64,000 nt of DNA from Tieghemiomyces parasiticus (GCA_027575765.1 JANBPT010000142.1:1-64000), one strand, 5' to 3'. Shown: positions 21,306-35,132, counted from the stretch's first letter. Made by a program: numbers and translations. Notes: generated by a model from the sequence alone, not told the origin.

Positions 21306-24053
21306 CTAGTGCATAAACACGTCCAGCCGGTTGAGGCGGGCGTAGGTATCGGGGGGCATGCGGAACTGGATCATACCAGCGAGGACCATGAGAGACCGTC
21401 CCTTCTTCCGGAGCAGGGCAAGCTGACTCTGTTTGCTGGCGTCCAGGAACTGCGACTGCTTGGTCTGAGTGTACAGCTGGCAAAGCACGTCCATGGTGGC
21501 CAGTAGGAGGTCCGGGAAGTTGCGGGCAATGGCCTCATCTAGGTCGCGCAGCTGCTCGGCCTGCCGGGTGATGGTCACGACATCGGCCTCCAGGGGGATT
21601 AGGTGTAGCCGCTCCATAATGTGCAGGGCCTGGTCCAATCGGCCAGCTTCGTACGCGGCCATAAAGTCCAGTAGGCTGAGTAGGAGCACGCACGTCTCCT
21701 TATGGCGAGGCTGGATGGCCGCCTGGATGTGGGCCTGACTTAAATAATGGTCGAGGATTCCCTCGGTCATGCGCTTCACCTCCCCGGGCGCCAGTGTACC
21801 CGCAGTGAGCGCGGCTGTGCTCAGGCCGAGGGCCCCGTCGCGGGCTGCGAACGTGAGTGACTCGGCCCCGTTGGCCTCCGGTAGGCGCTGGCGCTCCAAC
21901 GGGTTGGACAAAATCTCGCCCAGCTGCACGTTGAGTATGGCCACAACAGTGTCATACTCCTCCGCCATGTTGTATAGCAGGATGGCATCACCCAGGCGGC
22001 CATCCTGGCGGCACAGCTCGGCGGTTTCCTTGGTAAGGCGGGTCAGCAAGGACGACTGCGGGTCGCTGTCAAGGAGGGGCAAGTAGCGCTCCAGGAAACC
22101 AGGGTGCCGGGCGCCGTCACGCTGGATCTCCCCAAGGAGCGGCCCGTACTCGCGCGCCCCGGCCAAAACGTCCAGCACGGCGTCATGGGCCAGGGTCGCT
22201 TGGTATTTGGCGCGCGGCTCATCGGCGGCGCGGGTCAAGCTATGCAAACAGAAGAGGAATACGTAATGCAGGGCCGCCGGACCATCGGCGTCTGCAAACT
22301 GCGTAGTGTAGTCCTCGATGACCCGGTTGAAGTTGAGACAGGGCACGTCGCGGTCCACATCACCGTCTACCACTGTCAGGTACTCCAGATTGCCCACGGG
22401 CAGGTCGAGCGGGGTCAGGCGGAGCAAGCCGTAGTAGGCCAGCGCGACAGCGAAGTGCACCGCCTCCACGCGGTAGGTCTCGAGCTGCAGCAGGTAATTG
22501 ACAGCCTGCTCAAACTGGGCGCTGAGCAAGAGCACCTGGAAGTAGAGGGCCGGGTTGTTGCCGTGCGGGTTGAAGTGGGCCGGACCAAAGTTGACCAGTA
22601 GTTTCTGGAGGTCACGTAGGGTGTAGCGATCGTCGTTCGTTTCCTCGGGGCCCAGCGGCTCGCGGATCAGCACCAGCTGCAGCCACACGTAGTCCTCAGT
22701 GGCCTGGACAACTTCGGGGACTGACTTGCGGGTTAGCTCGCACCGACCCACGATTTTGAGCAGAGCGAACTTGAATGGGTCCAGGCCGTCGTGTGGGTTA
22801 CGATTGTAGCGGTTGAAGTCCGCCTGCAGACGGTCCTGCAATGCCCGGGGCAGGCGGCGGTCCTCATCGTCCACGTAGGCCTTGAGGTAGGTCAAAAAGT
22901 TGCGCTCACTCTGGACCAGGAAGGTCTCGTGCTTCATGGCATATTGCAGGGCCTGGTCGACGTAGCCCGCACGGAACAGGTAGTACATGTGCGCCCATAC
23001 GGCTTGGGACCCGTCGCGCTCCAGGTACAGCGCGGCGGCGTCGGCCCGGGCGAGCTTGAGCTTGAGGAAGGCCTGGACTTTGCGGTGGATCGTAGGGAGG
23101 CCACCCAGGCTGGCCTCTCGCGGGTGCTGGGCCAGGGTGCGATCCAGATACTGAACAAACTGCTCCTCAAGGTAGCGCCGGGCACCCCGGATGAAGTGGT
23201 TGCGGACCTGGACGTTGGGCACCGCGTAGTAGTCGGACTGGAGGTACGGGGCGCTGAACTCGGCCTCGGTAAGAGTCTGGCTGCCGTCCTCACCGCCCAC
23301 CGCCACCCGCTCGTCCAGGATGGTGGCTAGGAGACCCCAGCCGGTCACCATCTGTTCCGAGTGGTCCTCACCCGTCAGCGACCGGGCCACGCCTTCGAAT
23401 AGGGCCACCACAGCGCAATCGGCACCGCGCAGGCGCTGGTCATTGAGCGCCTGGATCGCCCTGGCGTACTGGCGCATGCGAGGAGTGAGCTGCAGATTGC
23501 TCGAGCCGGTCCCCGCGCCACTGTGGGTGGCCCGCCGACCCAGGCGACGGTGGGCTGAGGGGAGCGGCTGCGCGCGCGCCCCCGGCGGTGCGCCGCCAGG
23601 CCGCTGGCACAGCTCGTCTAGGAGATTCGTCTTGGTTCGGCTCCAGTCGGCTTGGTAGGCGCGTTCATGGGCGGCCTCGAAATCCTGACAGGTTTCACGA
23701 TACCCGCTCTCGATAGCATTGATAATGAGTTGTTCGCGCTGGTATTGCAGGTAGCTCTCCACGTCGGTCTCAGGCACGGTTTGCACGGGCTCAAAAGCGG
23801 CGGCCAGGTCAAAAGAGTGTACTGCTTGGCTTAGCCGTTCGGGATCAACGCCGCCGCTGGCTAGAAGGAAGTGGCCCTTGGTGTCAAGACCCTGGGTCTC
23901 CAGAATGGTACGCGAGACCAGGCGCCGTGACTCAGCCTCGATCTGATCCAGGCCACGCTGGATCGTTGGGAGATCCGAGGGCGTAATGTGGGTTGTCAGC
24001 TGCTGGGATTCATCCAGCAGCTGCTTGAGGCGGCTAGGATTTGTTTGCAACAT
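21306..24053 (-). CDS. NIC96: Nucleoporin NIC96/NUP93, inner-ring scaffold
   Basis: Structural nucleoporin of the nuclear pore inner ring; it anchors the Nsp1/Nup62 channel complex through its N-terminus and binds Nup192/Nup188/Nup53. Single exon of 915 residues from the first ATG (24053); the frame stays open upstream but without ATG. The N-terminal 50 residues (L-K-Q-L-L-D-E-S-Q-Q-L, then D-L-P-T-I-Q-R-G-L) match the R2-type helix region. A linker with low complexity near 170-200 leads to L-T-P-R-M-R-Q-Y-A-R-A-I-Q-A-L-N and then the long all-helical ACE1 scaffold to the end Y-A-R-L-N-R-L-D-V-F-M-H, which matches the family terminus. Its length is between yeast (839) and larger fungal forms. 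It lies head to head with RPT1. Confidence 0.93.
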   Translation of the reverse strand: MLQTNPSRLKQLLDESQQLTTHITPSDLPTIQRGLDQIEAESRRLVSRTILETQGLDTKGHFLLASGGVDPERLSQAVHSFDLAAAFEPVQTVPETDVESYLQYQREQLIINAIESGYRETCQDFEAAHERAYQADWSRTKTNLLDELCQRPGGAPPGARAQPLPSAHRRLGRRATHSGAGTGSSNLQLTPRMRQYARAIQALNDQRLRGADCAVVALFEGVARSLTGEDHSEQMVTGWGLLATILDERVAVGGEDGSQTLTEAEFSAPYLQSDYYAVPNVQVRNHFIRGARRYLEEQFVQYLDRTLAQHPREASLGGLPTIHRKVQAFLKLKLARADAAALYLERDGSQAVWAHMYYLFRAGYVDQALQYAMKHETFLVQSERNFLTYLKAYVDDEDRRLPRALQDRLQADFNRYNRNPHDGLDPFKFALLKIVGRCELTRKSVPEVVQATEDYVWLQLVLIREPLGPEETNDDRYTLRDLQKLLVNFGPAHFNPHGNNPALYFQVLLLSAQFEQAVNYLLQLETYRVEAVHFAVALAYYGLLRLTPLDLPVGNLEYLTVVDGDVDRDVPCLNFNRVIEDYTTQFADADGPAALHYVFLFCLHSLTRAADEPRAKYQATLAHDAVLDVLAGAREYGPLLGEIQRDGARHPGFLERYLPLLDSDPQSSLLTRLTKETAELCRQDGRLGDAILLYNMAEEYDTVVAILNVQLGEILSNPLERQRLPEANGAESLTFAARDGALGLSTAALTAGTLAPGEVKRMTEGILDHYLSQAHIQAAIQPRHKETCVLLLSLLDFMAAYEAGRLDQALHIMERLHLIPLEADVVTITRQAEQLRDLDEAIARNFPDLLLATMDVLCQLYTQTKQSQFLDASKQSQLALLRKKGRSLMVLAGMIQFRMPPDTYARLNRLDVFMH

Positions 24054-24973
24054 GCTGTCGGTTGGATGGGTGGAGGGGGGCAAGTACGGGGGGGGCAGAG
24101 CTACTTGCTAAAGATAAAACGGTGGCTCGATGCAGGAGGGAATGGGGAATTGTAGTGGTGATGAGGGCGGGGGAGGGGGCTCAGAGGTGTGAGACGTGAA
24201 TAGTCCAGAAGCTCTGCCGTTCCAACCGAGAGGTAAATTGATGGGGAAGGTAATGCCAGTAGAGGGTCAAAGGCTAGGCCAGGTAAACAGACCGTCTGCA
24301 GAGGCGGAGCTTGGCGGAGGAGCAGGAGGAGGGGGGGAACCTGGGGCAAAGCGGGATGGGCGGGGCGTGAAAAATGCCGCTATGGACCTGTACGCCCGAC
24401 CAGGACGGCCTAGGCTACTTGCGAGCGCATTAAAAGCCCCCACCAGGCCATGGGGCTTTGTAGAGCTGCTTGCGGCTAAGCCTGGCCCAATCTGCAAGGT
24501 AAGTTACCTTGTACTGGATAACATTGAATTATACAGCAGCATTGGTTGTCCAGGTTCGCCTTCCCTTTTGGGTTCAGCGCCGAGAACCGAGGGCCAAGGC
24601 GGCACGTAGCCGGACCCTGGTTAGACCTTGGCCCGGTCGCAACCTCGCCTTCGCACGCTAGCTACGAATGCTAGGGCGTCAAGCCGCTACTTCCCCGCGC
24701 TGCGGAGCCCTCCTTATGGTTTGGGCGACCTTGAATGGACCACCCCTCCGACTGACCAATCCTCACCAACAACCAGTCCAGGCGGGTCCACCATGCCTGC
24801 ATCGCAAGTCCTTCGACTCATTTATCCTTCGGACTTTCTTCCTTCGTTCATTACATTCCTGCCACCCTGGCCTCTTTATCAAGCCATTCCGACTAGCTCA
24901 TCCCTGCCTTCCTATCCAATACCTACACCCCGCTCCCCGCGACCCATCCTCTATATCCGGCCCCCCATTAACC
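24054..24973. promoter_or_regulatory. Divergent promoter region NIC96/RPT1
   Basis: A 920-base stretch between two head-to-head start codons. It is pyrimidine-rich toward each gene (24060-24200 in NIC96 sense, 24820-24960 in RPT1 sense). I saw no clear copy of the proteasome-associated control element GGTGGCAAA. Confidence 0.5.
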
Positions 24974-26950
<1,977 letters not shown>

Positions 26951-27463
26951 AGTGTTTGAAGTGCGTCCTCGAGGGGGAGGGGAGAGGGGGGCTCGCGCTA
27001 GTCTCCCGGATGCAGACCGTTTGGTGAGCACACACCATCCCGAAATAACCACAAGTAGGATGGGTGAGGACGGCGAGTCCTGTTGATACTGTCGTGACTA
27101 CGGAATTTCTGTGGTGTAGCGTCCTCTGTGAATCACGTCGGCACTTTGTGCTGTAATGCATCAACAATAAATACTAGGGCTGACAAATAGATGTGTACTC
27201 CGACCAAGGGCAAAGTGGCTCGTCTTGCACCGCATCGCCAGGTGCTGGGCGTGGCTACACAGGGCATGCAGCACAACCTGCGGCGCCGATAACATGGTTT
27301 CCTACTTGCGGCCTCTTAAGCTTCAAACGCGGTAGCCTTGTAGCTCGGCCGCCTGACTTGCACAATTCAATACAAGTCCTTTTTAATTCTGCCGAATAAA
27401 CAAAGGTGTGTCAAAGACAAGGTCGCAAAATCAGAAGGAGGGGAGCTATTGAAACGATTCAGG
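26951..27463. other. Convergent 3' region RPT1/ARP5
   Basis: AATAAA at 27166-27171 serves RPT1. No further feature seen. Confidence 0.5.
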
Positions 27464-30027
27464 CTACTGTGACCGATAGTACCGGTTACCCAGGGCATGC
27501 TCCTTAAGGTAGGATGCCCCGCACTCATCATAGTCTGCGCGGGTGATGGCCGCTTGACCCCAGGTGGTCGCATCGGCTGTGTTGGCCCAGCGGGCGGCTC
27601 CTTGCCAGGCGCTCAGCAGCGGATCGTCCGCACGCGTTACTTGAAACCGGGCCCCTGTGGGTAGGATGCTCTGAACAGAGTACTCCAGGCGCTGGGCCAG
27701 ATTAGGAATAAGGGTGGAGCCGCCGGTGAGGTAAAGATTCTACCGACGGGAGGGGGAAGGGAGGAAGGGAAGTGGGTGGCGGCAAAGGGGATTAGGATGA
27801 TTTAGTTGGTCGCCTGTGTTAAGGCAAAATGGGGCATGCCACAGCCAGGTATGTGGACCCAGCATCCATAAGTACTCCACTCGCAGCCAAGTGGTAGGTA
27901 ACCCCCTCCCGCGCCAACAACATAAATACTTACCTGACTTACGGAACCGCGCGCGGCAGGGTCTAGACATTTAAGGAGCATTTCGACGACCTCCACGAGA
28001 CCAGCCTGTTCGACGCCTAGGATGGCAGGCTGGAAAAGGGTCTCGGGAACACGGATACGTTCAACATTAAGATGAATCTGGTGAGCCTGGGCGATTTCCT
28101 CCGGCTCCCCGGGCTCCGGGATCTCGCTCACGCCGCGTCCAAACTTGTACAGCGTGGATTGACGGATCCGGTCCTGGGCGGCGCGGTGCAGGCTGTCCAA
28201 ATAGGTTGGGTCGTAGGTGTGCAGCAGTTCCTCGTACTGAACCAGGATGGCCTGGTCCTGCTCCTCCTCTTCCTCATCACCAGACCCTTCCTCCTTGCTG
28301 ATCTCGCGGTACACTGCCCAGTCACTGTCGTCCGCACCGAACGTGTCCTCGCTCGGCCCGCGTCGTCGACGCCGACCGGCGACGACATTACCTGGGGCTC
28401 CGCCGGCAGTGGCCGTAGCAGCAGCTTGTGGGTCGTTGGATGTGGCACTCTCCGAGGGTGATAACCCCGGCGGGATCGGAACGCCACCACCACCGTTCTC
28501 GTTGGAGGCCAGGGCCGAGACAGCCTTCATACGCATCTGCGAGATGTGGCTGCGGCGGTCGGCCAGCTGCTGCTTGAGTTGCTGGCGGCGCTCAATCTTG
28601 TCCTGGAGGTCAGTCCGCTTACGCTTGAGTTCGTCGAGCCAGCCCTGAAGATCAGTGCGCCGCCGTTCCTCCTCTTGGAGCTCGCGCTCCTCCTCGCGCC
28701 GCTTCTCCTCCTCCTTAGCCCGCCGGGCGCGCTCCCGGGCGTCGTACCCGGCCTTGAGGAGACGCTGCTTTCTCTTCTCGCGACGCTCTGCCTCGGTGAG
28801 CTGGTCGTCCGGGGTGTCGAGTAGCGGGAAGCTGGGCGGGCCCTCGTCGGTCTTTTCGATGCCCAGGTCCTTGTTGCGCGCCTTCTCGATCTGTTGCTCG
28901 AGCTTCTTAATCTGTTGGTCCAGCTCGGCCTCGTTACGGAACCCCAAAGCCCGCACTTTCTCAAGGTAGACTGCGCGGGGCGTGTCGGCGCGCGTCTCGC
29001 GTAGTTGAACATACGATTCTAGATCCTGCTCGTTTTTGACCAGCTTCTCCAGGCGAGACTTGGCGGCCATTTCTTGCATCTTACGCATTTGCTCGCGCCG
29101 CCGCTCGGTCAGGCGCGCCAGCTCCTCCTCGCTCTTCTCATCGGGTGTCTCCACCGTGAATGGGAACTGTACTACCCGGTCGTGGGTGGCCAGGAAGGCC
29201 GGGTCCTCGTATTGGGCCAGTTCGGTTTTGTAGTCAGTGGCGAAATATGTGTCGTGGTGGACCATATACTGGGCTTGGTAGGTGGACACTTTGTCGGGAA
29301 ACGTCGGGTATTTGAGTTGCAAGAGCTTGAGCAGGGCGTCGACACACCCTTGGCCGCTGAACGCCAGACGCTTGGCCAGGTCCAGTCGGGGTCGGCCGCC
29401 AGCCACCGGGATCACGTGCGAGGCAGCGTGTCCCAGGCTTAGGACTAAGCCGTCGGTAGCCAGTGTGCCGTGGTGACCGTAGTAGCTGTAGAGGGAGTCG
29501 ACGCCATACACTACCGAGGGTGCGCGGTACCCTTCGAACAGCAGTTCCGACACCAGTTGCCGGTGGTAGAGTGGGACACACAGCGGCTCGGTCATCAGCA
29601 CCGGGTGCTCGACCCGGTCGGCGTGGATACCGAGCTGCAGCAAGGTATAGTCCAGGATCTGCTCCATGGGCTCGGCGTTGCACACCACGCCGGCATCAAA
29701 TGGCGACTTGATTTGCATCCGGCCGCTCGGGTTGGCATACATGTCGTTACCGACCACCACCATTTGCCGGGTGCTGCGGCGGTCCTTAACCTTGGCCAAG
29801 CCGTTCTCGAAATCCAGTGTAGGGTGATAGGAGGCACCCCCTCCGGCAGCGGCCGCCCATCCAGCGCGACAGTGCCAGGACCCAAAGTCGATGACTAGGG
29901 GGGTGTCCGTGCCTTGCCAGCGTTCCTCGTAGTCGGTCTGGGGCACGGCGAATTCCGTGTCGGGTGGGCCGGTGGGCACCTCATAAATACGGTCGACGGT
30001 GGACACAGCGTCCTCGTGTGGGTCCAT
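27464..30027 (-). CDS. ARP5: Actin-related protein 5, INO80 chromatin remodeller subunit
   Basis: Nuclear actin-like subunit that forms a module with Ies6 and couples INO80 ATPase to nucleosome sliding. Exons 27934-30027 and 27464-27739; 2,370 nt, 789 residues (yeast 755). The start is ATG 30027; the frame is open 49 codons further up, but MDPHEDAVS gives the expected short lead before the actin fold (P-L-V-I-D-F-G-S-W-x-C-R-A-G-W-A). The fold is split by a long charged coiled-coil insertion (about 330-600) typical of Arp5, with an acidic stretch G-D-E-E-E-E-E-Q. The second exon restores N-L-Y-L-T-G-G-S-T-L-I-P, the actin phosphate-binding loop, and ends I-T-R-A-D-Y-D-E-x-G-x-S-Y-L-K-E-H. Two donors lie 9 bases apart at the exon 1 end. 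Confidence 0.93.
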
Positions 30028-32289
30028 GGCCGTCTTCAGTGGATGCTTCTTGGTGTCTAACGAAGGCGAGGAGGAGGAGTAAAGGAGTGAAAAGTGGGTG
30101 TGATGGCGGAACGTGGTAAGCGGGAGCTGGTGGCTAGGAATGATAATGGGACCAGAGAGTAAGGAAAGGGCCAATCTGAGCAGTGCATGGGACGGTGACG
30201 AGCGCGACTTGCTCTGGATGCAAACGCGCTGCCCAATTACACTGACACGGTGACCCCGACAGTAGAGCCGGAGGTGCTTCTATCCGCTGTTAGCCATAGA
30301 GAGAGGGGACCGGTCGGCCCTGGTGTCACACGTGGTAAGAAGCCGGCTATATGTTTACGGTAGCCCAATTATGTGTAGGCCTGCCGATAATGACAGCAGT
30401 GAGGCATGTAAACTCGCACAGTCAAATCCCTTAAGAATACCCGACGCTTACCCTGAGGTGGAGACTGATGCCCGCACACACGGCCGACTGTCTCCAACCA
30501 CGATATAGCCTGAGCCGCCCCAGGCGCAGATGGCGTGGTGCATACGCCCGAGAGGGTTAGGAAGGCGGCCCTTCACTACGGGCAGCGTGTCGGATAAAGC
30601 TGCTTTGGCTTCCAGCAGATTATGTGGTCGACCCGCATGTGTGTCGGCGCCCTGGTTTGTCGGAGGGCTGTGCGGTAGTCCAGTCCTCAGTTGCCTTGCT
30701 ACAACCTGCACTAGGTTTTGTATTGCTGCTGTTTATGGCCGGCTTTCCCAAGCCCGCGAACAGCTGTCTCATCGTCCGCGCCATCTTCTCAGCGACATTT
30801 GTACGGCTATTCACATTGGGTTCTGCAGGTTAATCGGTTGGAAATGCGCCGGCCGCGGACGTTACCCCGAATATACAGTTTATATCCTTGCTTCGACCTG
30901 CTCTTATTTAGAGATTTGAAGTAACCGCCAGACCGTCACCGGTCGCATAATAATTACGGGCTGTTCGTTACGGGTCAGACTTGAGATGGCCACCCACAAT
31001 GATGTCAGATAACACCTGGGGGCTCTCAATCTTATCGGCAACCAGGTAAGGTTACGGACAAGGGTACCTGGGAAACGGAAACCAGGTCTGTTAAAATGAT
31101 CACAAAAATATCCATACTCTCGCACCTTGTGGGAAACTCATGATGCTGACGAAGTGGCCGCTATTACGCTGGGCTTAGCCCCCAATGTGGGGAGACTTCA
31201 TGCCCCACCTGAAACTACTATGGTAGTAGCACATGCCCACATCGCCCAGCCTGGCTAGTTTCCGATTAAGGCTTAAGAATACATGTTCTCTACCTGACCC
31301 CCCAATCGATCACCTCAGATATTTTTCCGCGGCTAGGGTGAATCGATAACGATGGTAGCAATCTGAGGCTATCCTTGGTGAGCACTGCTGTGGTACCTGC
31401 ATACCGTAGCTAAAGGAAATAGTGATTGGCCTTGGAAATTTGAGCTCTCTCTTTCACTCGGTGGCAGGTCGGTACACCTCACCTCCACCATCGAACGCAG
31501 TGAAGCTGAGCACCGGCCATTGGGGTGAAGCATGGCGCATCCTCGCCCAGCCGTCGTTGTCGAATCTACCCATACAAGAGTTTAATGTGGACAATTTTCG
31601 ACCGACGATCATTCCCATCGAAAATCAATCACCAAGTCCATACTCCAGCCTTTTTCGGTAGCGACGCGGGTGTAATTGTAGCTTTCCTCAGCGAGGAGAA
31701 CGTATCGTGATTGACCAAGATTCGGTCCCCCGCTCTGCTACTTAAATTGAGCCTGGTCCACCCGGCTTATGCGCAGGGTTAATAACTGTCCATATCATTT
31801 TAGCGTAGCCCTGGACCACTCTCATCACAGTTGCGTATGTTTTTTTTTTTAAAGAATATTTGCCGGCCATTTTCCTGTTTACCTCAACGAAACCGCACCC
31901 TCTTATCCTTGCAACTGTGTGCATTGCCATTGTCTGCCGAGTCCACCGGCCAAGGTGACAGACCGGGTCCCACCGTATAAGTCTTCTTGTAACATACCAG
32001 GACTTCTACCTGACGACCCACCGCGTCACATTAGGATCAGCCGCGTACCAAGGTACGCCCCGATTTTGTTTTGTAAGTATTGCGGCCCAGGCACATGGGT
32101 TGGACGAACCACGTCTGAGCGGACCCCTTGTTATAAAATCGTGGAACAGAGCTAACCTGAACTAATGCGCCGTCACGTTGCAAACTACCTGGTACACCTT
32201 ACATTCTCCGGTCATCCAGTGGTATTTTCTCGCCTCTTTTATTTATTATAGTCCAGTACTCCGGTACGCCAAGCCACGTCTATTCACCA
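30028..32289. other. 2.3 kb divergent intergenic region; no gene recognised
   Basis: Between ARP5 (-) and the RING-H2 gene (+). CpG content is normal. A small hairpin (GTGGGG and CCCCAC arms) lies near 31188-31210. A T-tract is at about 31836-31850. Frames up to 129 codons lack motifs. An acceptor-like TTTATTATAG at 32243-32252 could end an intron whose first exon, in this gap, would extend the RING-H2 protein. Confidence 0.4.
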
Positions 32290-33198
32290 ATGAGTTCGGC
32301 AACGGGGGTGCCTAGGCTCGAATGGCTGGTCCGCCGGTCCGATATACCGCCGTCCAGTCCGACACACCCCTTCAACGTGCGCAGCGCAAGTCGGGCCGAT
32401 CCAACCCTGCCTGCCGACAGCAACTTGATCTTGGAAACCGCGCAGTCCGAGGGAAACTCCCAAACGCCGACGATCATCATTGGGGTGTGTTGCGGGGCCT
32501 TAGGTCTCATCATCATCGCCTTATTATTCCGTTGCTACCGGGGCGTGAGACGTCGGTGGCGACGGGAAGCCGCCCGACTGGGACGCCGCCAGCAGGGAAT
32601 CGATACTTTAGCTTCCGCCGCTGACCGTGAGGAATACGGGCCGCTCAACCGGTCCCTTTTGCAGCACCTCGACCTGCCTGGCAATAAGGACGGCGGGGTG
32701 GACAATGTCGTAGGGCAACCCAAAGTTTGGTCCGACCTGCACAGCCGCGTTGACAGCTTGGACGGGGCGTCTACCCCAGCCAACAACCTTCCCTCGACCG
32801 GCGAGCCCCATTTAGCTATCCCGATGAAGAAACTTGCCGGTACGGGCTCCTTGATGGAGATAGCCGAACTGCGGTCTATAGGGTTCGCTAGTCAGGTCGG
32901 TACGAGTAAAGGTAGGGTCAGCACTACCACATCCAGGGACCAAGACGGCTGCGTGATCTGTTTAGACCCTTTCAAATCTAAAAGTCAGACCCGTCGGTTA
33001 CCCTGTAAGCACATATTCCACCTGGATTGCATCGACGAGTGGCTCGTCCGCAAGATGTCGGTGTGTCCGCTCTGTAAGTTTGACTGCGCTGCTTACTGCC
33101 TGAATAAGGCCGGTCCGGCATATCGGCAGAAGATGCGGCAGATTAGGTCCCACCGTATCGTCGTTCCCGAGCCAGATAACACCTTAGGCCTGGTGTGA
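32290..33198 (+). CDS. Single-pass membrane RING-H2 E3 ubiquitin ligase
   Basis: 302 residues from ATG 32290. One membrane segment (about 61-81, I-I-I-G-V-C-C-G-A-L-G-L-I-I-I-A-L-L-F) is followed at once by a basic stop-transfer stretch R-C-Y-R-G-V-R-R-R-W-R-R. A cytoplasmic linker leads to the RING-H2 with Cys221, 224, 239, His241, His244, Cys247, 259 and 262. This N-out, RING-in design resembles the ATL/RNF13-type ligases that ubiquitinate membrane or trafficking substrates at vacuolar, endosomal or ER membranes. There is no signal peptide at the ATG. The frame is open 14 codons upstream to an acceptor-like site (32252), so an upstream exon with a signal sequence is possible. The substrate is unknown. 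Confidence 0.8.
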   Translation: MSSATGVPRLEWLVRRSDIPPSSPTHPFNVRSASRADPTLPADSNLILETAQSEGNSQTPTIIIGVCCGALGLIIIALLFRCYRGVRRRWRREAARLGRRQQGIDTLASAADREEYGPLNRSLLQHLDLPGNKDGGVDNVVGQPKVWSDLHSRVDSLDGASTPANNLPSTGEPHLAIPMKKLAGTGSLMEIAELRSIGFASQVGTSKGRVSTTTSRDQDGCVICLDPFKSKSQTRRLPCKHIFHLDCIDEWLVRKMSVCPLCKFDCAAYCLNKAGPAYRQKMRQIRSHRIVVPEPDNTLGLV

Positions 33199-33705
33199 TC
33201 CAGTAGTCGGCGTTGCACAGTATGGCTGGCCGGGACTGCGGACGTCACCGTACGGTCAGCGGCATACCATTGGAAACAGCGGGACACATCGCTGTCTAGG
33301 CGTGGAAAAATATTAAAGCCTCTACCGAGATGGGCGACCGGTCCTGATCATCACGATAGTCGTCCCCCACCCGTCATAGTGGTAACTGAGTAGCGGCACG
33401 ATATGGAAAGGCGATAATTTATTGCCCTCTGAAGTTCTACCAGCCAAGAGCTATCGGATGGGAATTATGTAAAGGAACATGGACGACGTGATTCCTGAGG
33501 AGATGATGGAAAAAAAAGCACGGCCATCTCAGAATGAGAGACGACGAAAAAAAAAGGAGTAAAAGCGAGTAAGAGCAATCTCCCGTCGACACGACACAAA
33601 GGTGAGTGGAAAAATTGCCATGGGCATGTAGGTAAACAGAAGTGGGACAGGTCGATAATTGGGCGTAGGGTTAATGATACGGGAGTAGGGGGAGGCGACC
33701 GCACT
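33199..33705. other. Convergent 3' region
   Basis: ATTAAA at 33312-33317 is a plausible polyadenylation signal for the RING-H2 gene. Nothing else seen. Confidence 0.45.
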
Positions 33706-35132
33706 CTATTCTTCGTCATCCTCATCGTCGTCGCTGGCGTTCTCCAGAGCGGTGACGAACGGTTCCATCTGTTTGAGGAAGATGGCTTTGCCCTGGGGCT
33801 TCACCCCCTTGATGTTCCAAAAGTGGATGGCATTTTCCGACAGGACGTCCTCGTCGTACAAAATCTTGACGATGCTGGCGAAGTGCTTCATGAGCTTGGC
33901 GTTGGTGTAGCAGTACACCTGAACGTGGCCGAGCAGCTCCACTTCGGTACGGGGCTGGGTGGTGAACAGGGCCAGCACGCGCGACCATTCTTTGACCTGG
34001 CGCAGCGTCTGGCTCTCGATGATCTCGGGGCGAGTGGCCCAGTCGACCGCGCCCATGATGCCGTCCCAAACGAGGCCGATGATATCGCCCTCGCTCCACT
34101 GCTTCTCCTTGGCGAAGCGCTTAATGTACAAGGCGACCTATCAATGGCAAGGTAGGGTGTGCGGTGAAACGTGGTGACGTACATGGTAGGGGTTAGCGGT
34201 CAGGCCAGAGGGTTGTAAAATCAGGCCCCCCAATCACACGTATTCGCAGGTGCATGGCAACCCCCCGCTGCAGTCCGTGCGCCAGTACTTACCTCAGTCT
34301 CGGTGGCCTCCTTCTCGATCATATCCTGGATGGTGTCCTGAAGCTCGCTGCGCAGGGCGTTGGCGCGGATGTGGTTGTGCAGATCGACCACGGGTTTCAT
34401 GTCCTCGACCTCAAAGTGGCGGGCAAAGCTCTCCTCATCCTGCTTGTTGGGCGGGAAGAACTCAATGAGGCGTCCTTCGAGCTGGTGCTTCTTGAGGAGG
34501 CGGCCTAGCTGGGTGATACCCTGGTCGGCAATGATAGTTTTGAGCACGGTGGTGAGGCACACGAGGGAGATGCCGTCCTTGACCAGGTGGTCGCTGAGCA
34601 GGGCGGTCAGCACGCTGAGCGGGATCAGCTGGTACGTAGACAGCAGGGCGACCAGGATGGAGAGCTTGTTCACCTCCGACGAGCTGAACTTGTTAACGTT
34701 CTTGAGCAGGTTCTTGGTGGTCTCCTCGAGGGGACGCAGGAGGTACTTGTAGCGGCGCACAAGCTTGTTGAGCATGTCCGCGTAGGCCTTGACGCCCTCG
34801 AGGGTCTCAGGGGCGTTGAGCACGTAAAAGTCGGTCTCAATGTCCTCATCTTTCTCCACGATGCCGCCGGGGACGACTAGGCCACCGGTGATGAGGAGTT
34901 CGAAAACGGCTTCGCCGTAGCGACGGTAGTCAAGGGTGTTGCCGGCAACGTCGAGCTTGGTAGATACGGCGTCGAAATCGCTGGTGTCGACCTCGTTAAT
35001 AACGGTTAGCAGCTGCTCCCGGAAGGTCTCAGCGTCAAACTTGGCATTGGCCTTGCTCTCTCTCTTGCGCGTCTTGAGCTTCGCACCATGCAAGGTAGGC
35101 TTTTGGGCGGTGGCACCGGGCTGAGACGACAT
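33706..35132 (-). CDS. BZW: eIF5-mimic protein (BZW1/BZW2, 5MP)
   Basis: Cytoplasmic translation regulator that competes with eIF5 for eIF2 and eIF3 through its C-terminal W2 HEAT domain and raises start-codon stringency. Exons 34293-35132 and 33706-34137; 1,272 nt, 423 residues (human 419). The N-terminus is basic (K-L-K-T-R-K-R-E-S-K), followed by the MIF4G-like helical region with F-x-E-L-L-I-T-G-G-L-V-V-P-G-G. The second exon carries the W2 domain (K-E-K-Q-W-S-E-G-D-I-I-G-L-V-W-D) and ends with the aromatic/acidic box F-L-K-Q-M-E-P-F-V then D-D-D-E-D-D-E-E, as in family members. The GTAAGT donor and ATAG acceptor keep frame. Budding yeast lacks this gene; many other fungi keep it. Confidence 0.95.

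Noticed and set aside
22104..23330. Long plus-strand frames inside NIC96 (165 and 179 codons)
   Set aside because: Antisense shadows of a GC-rich coding exon; the NIC96 frame explains the region.
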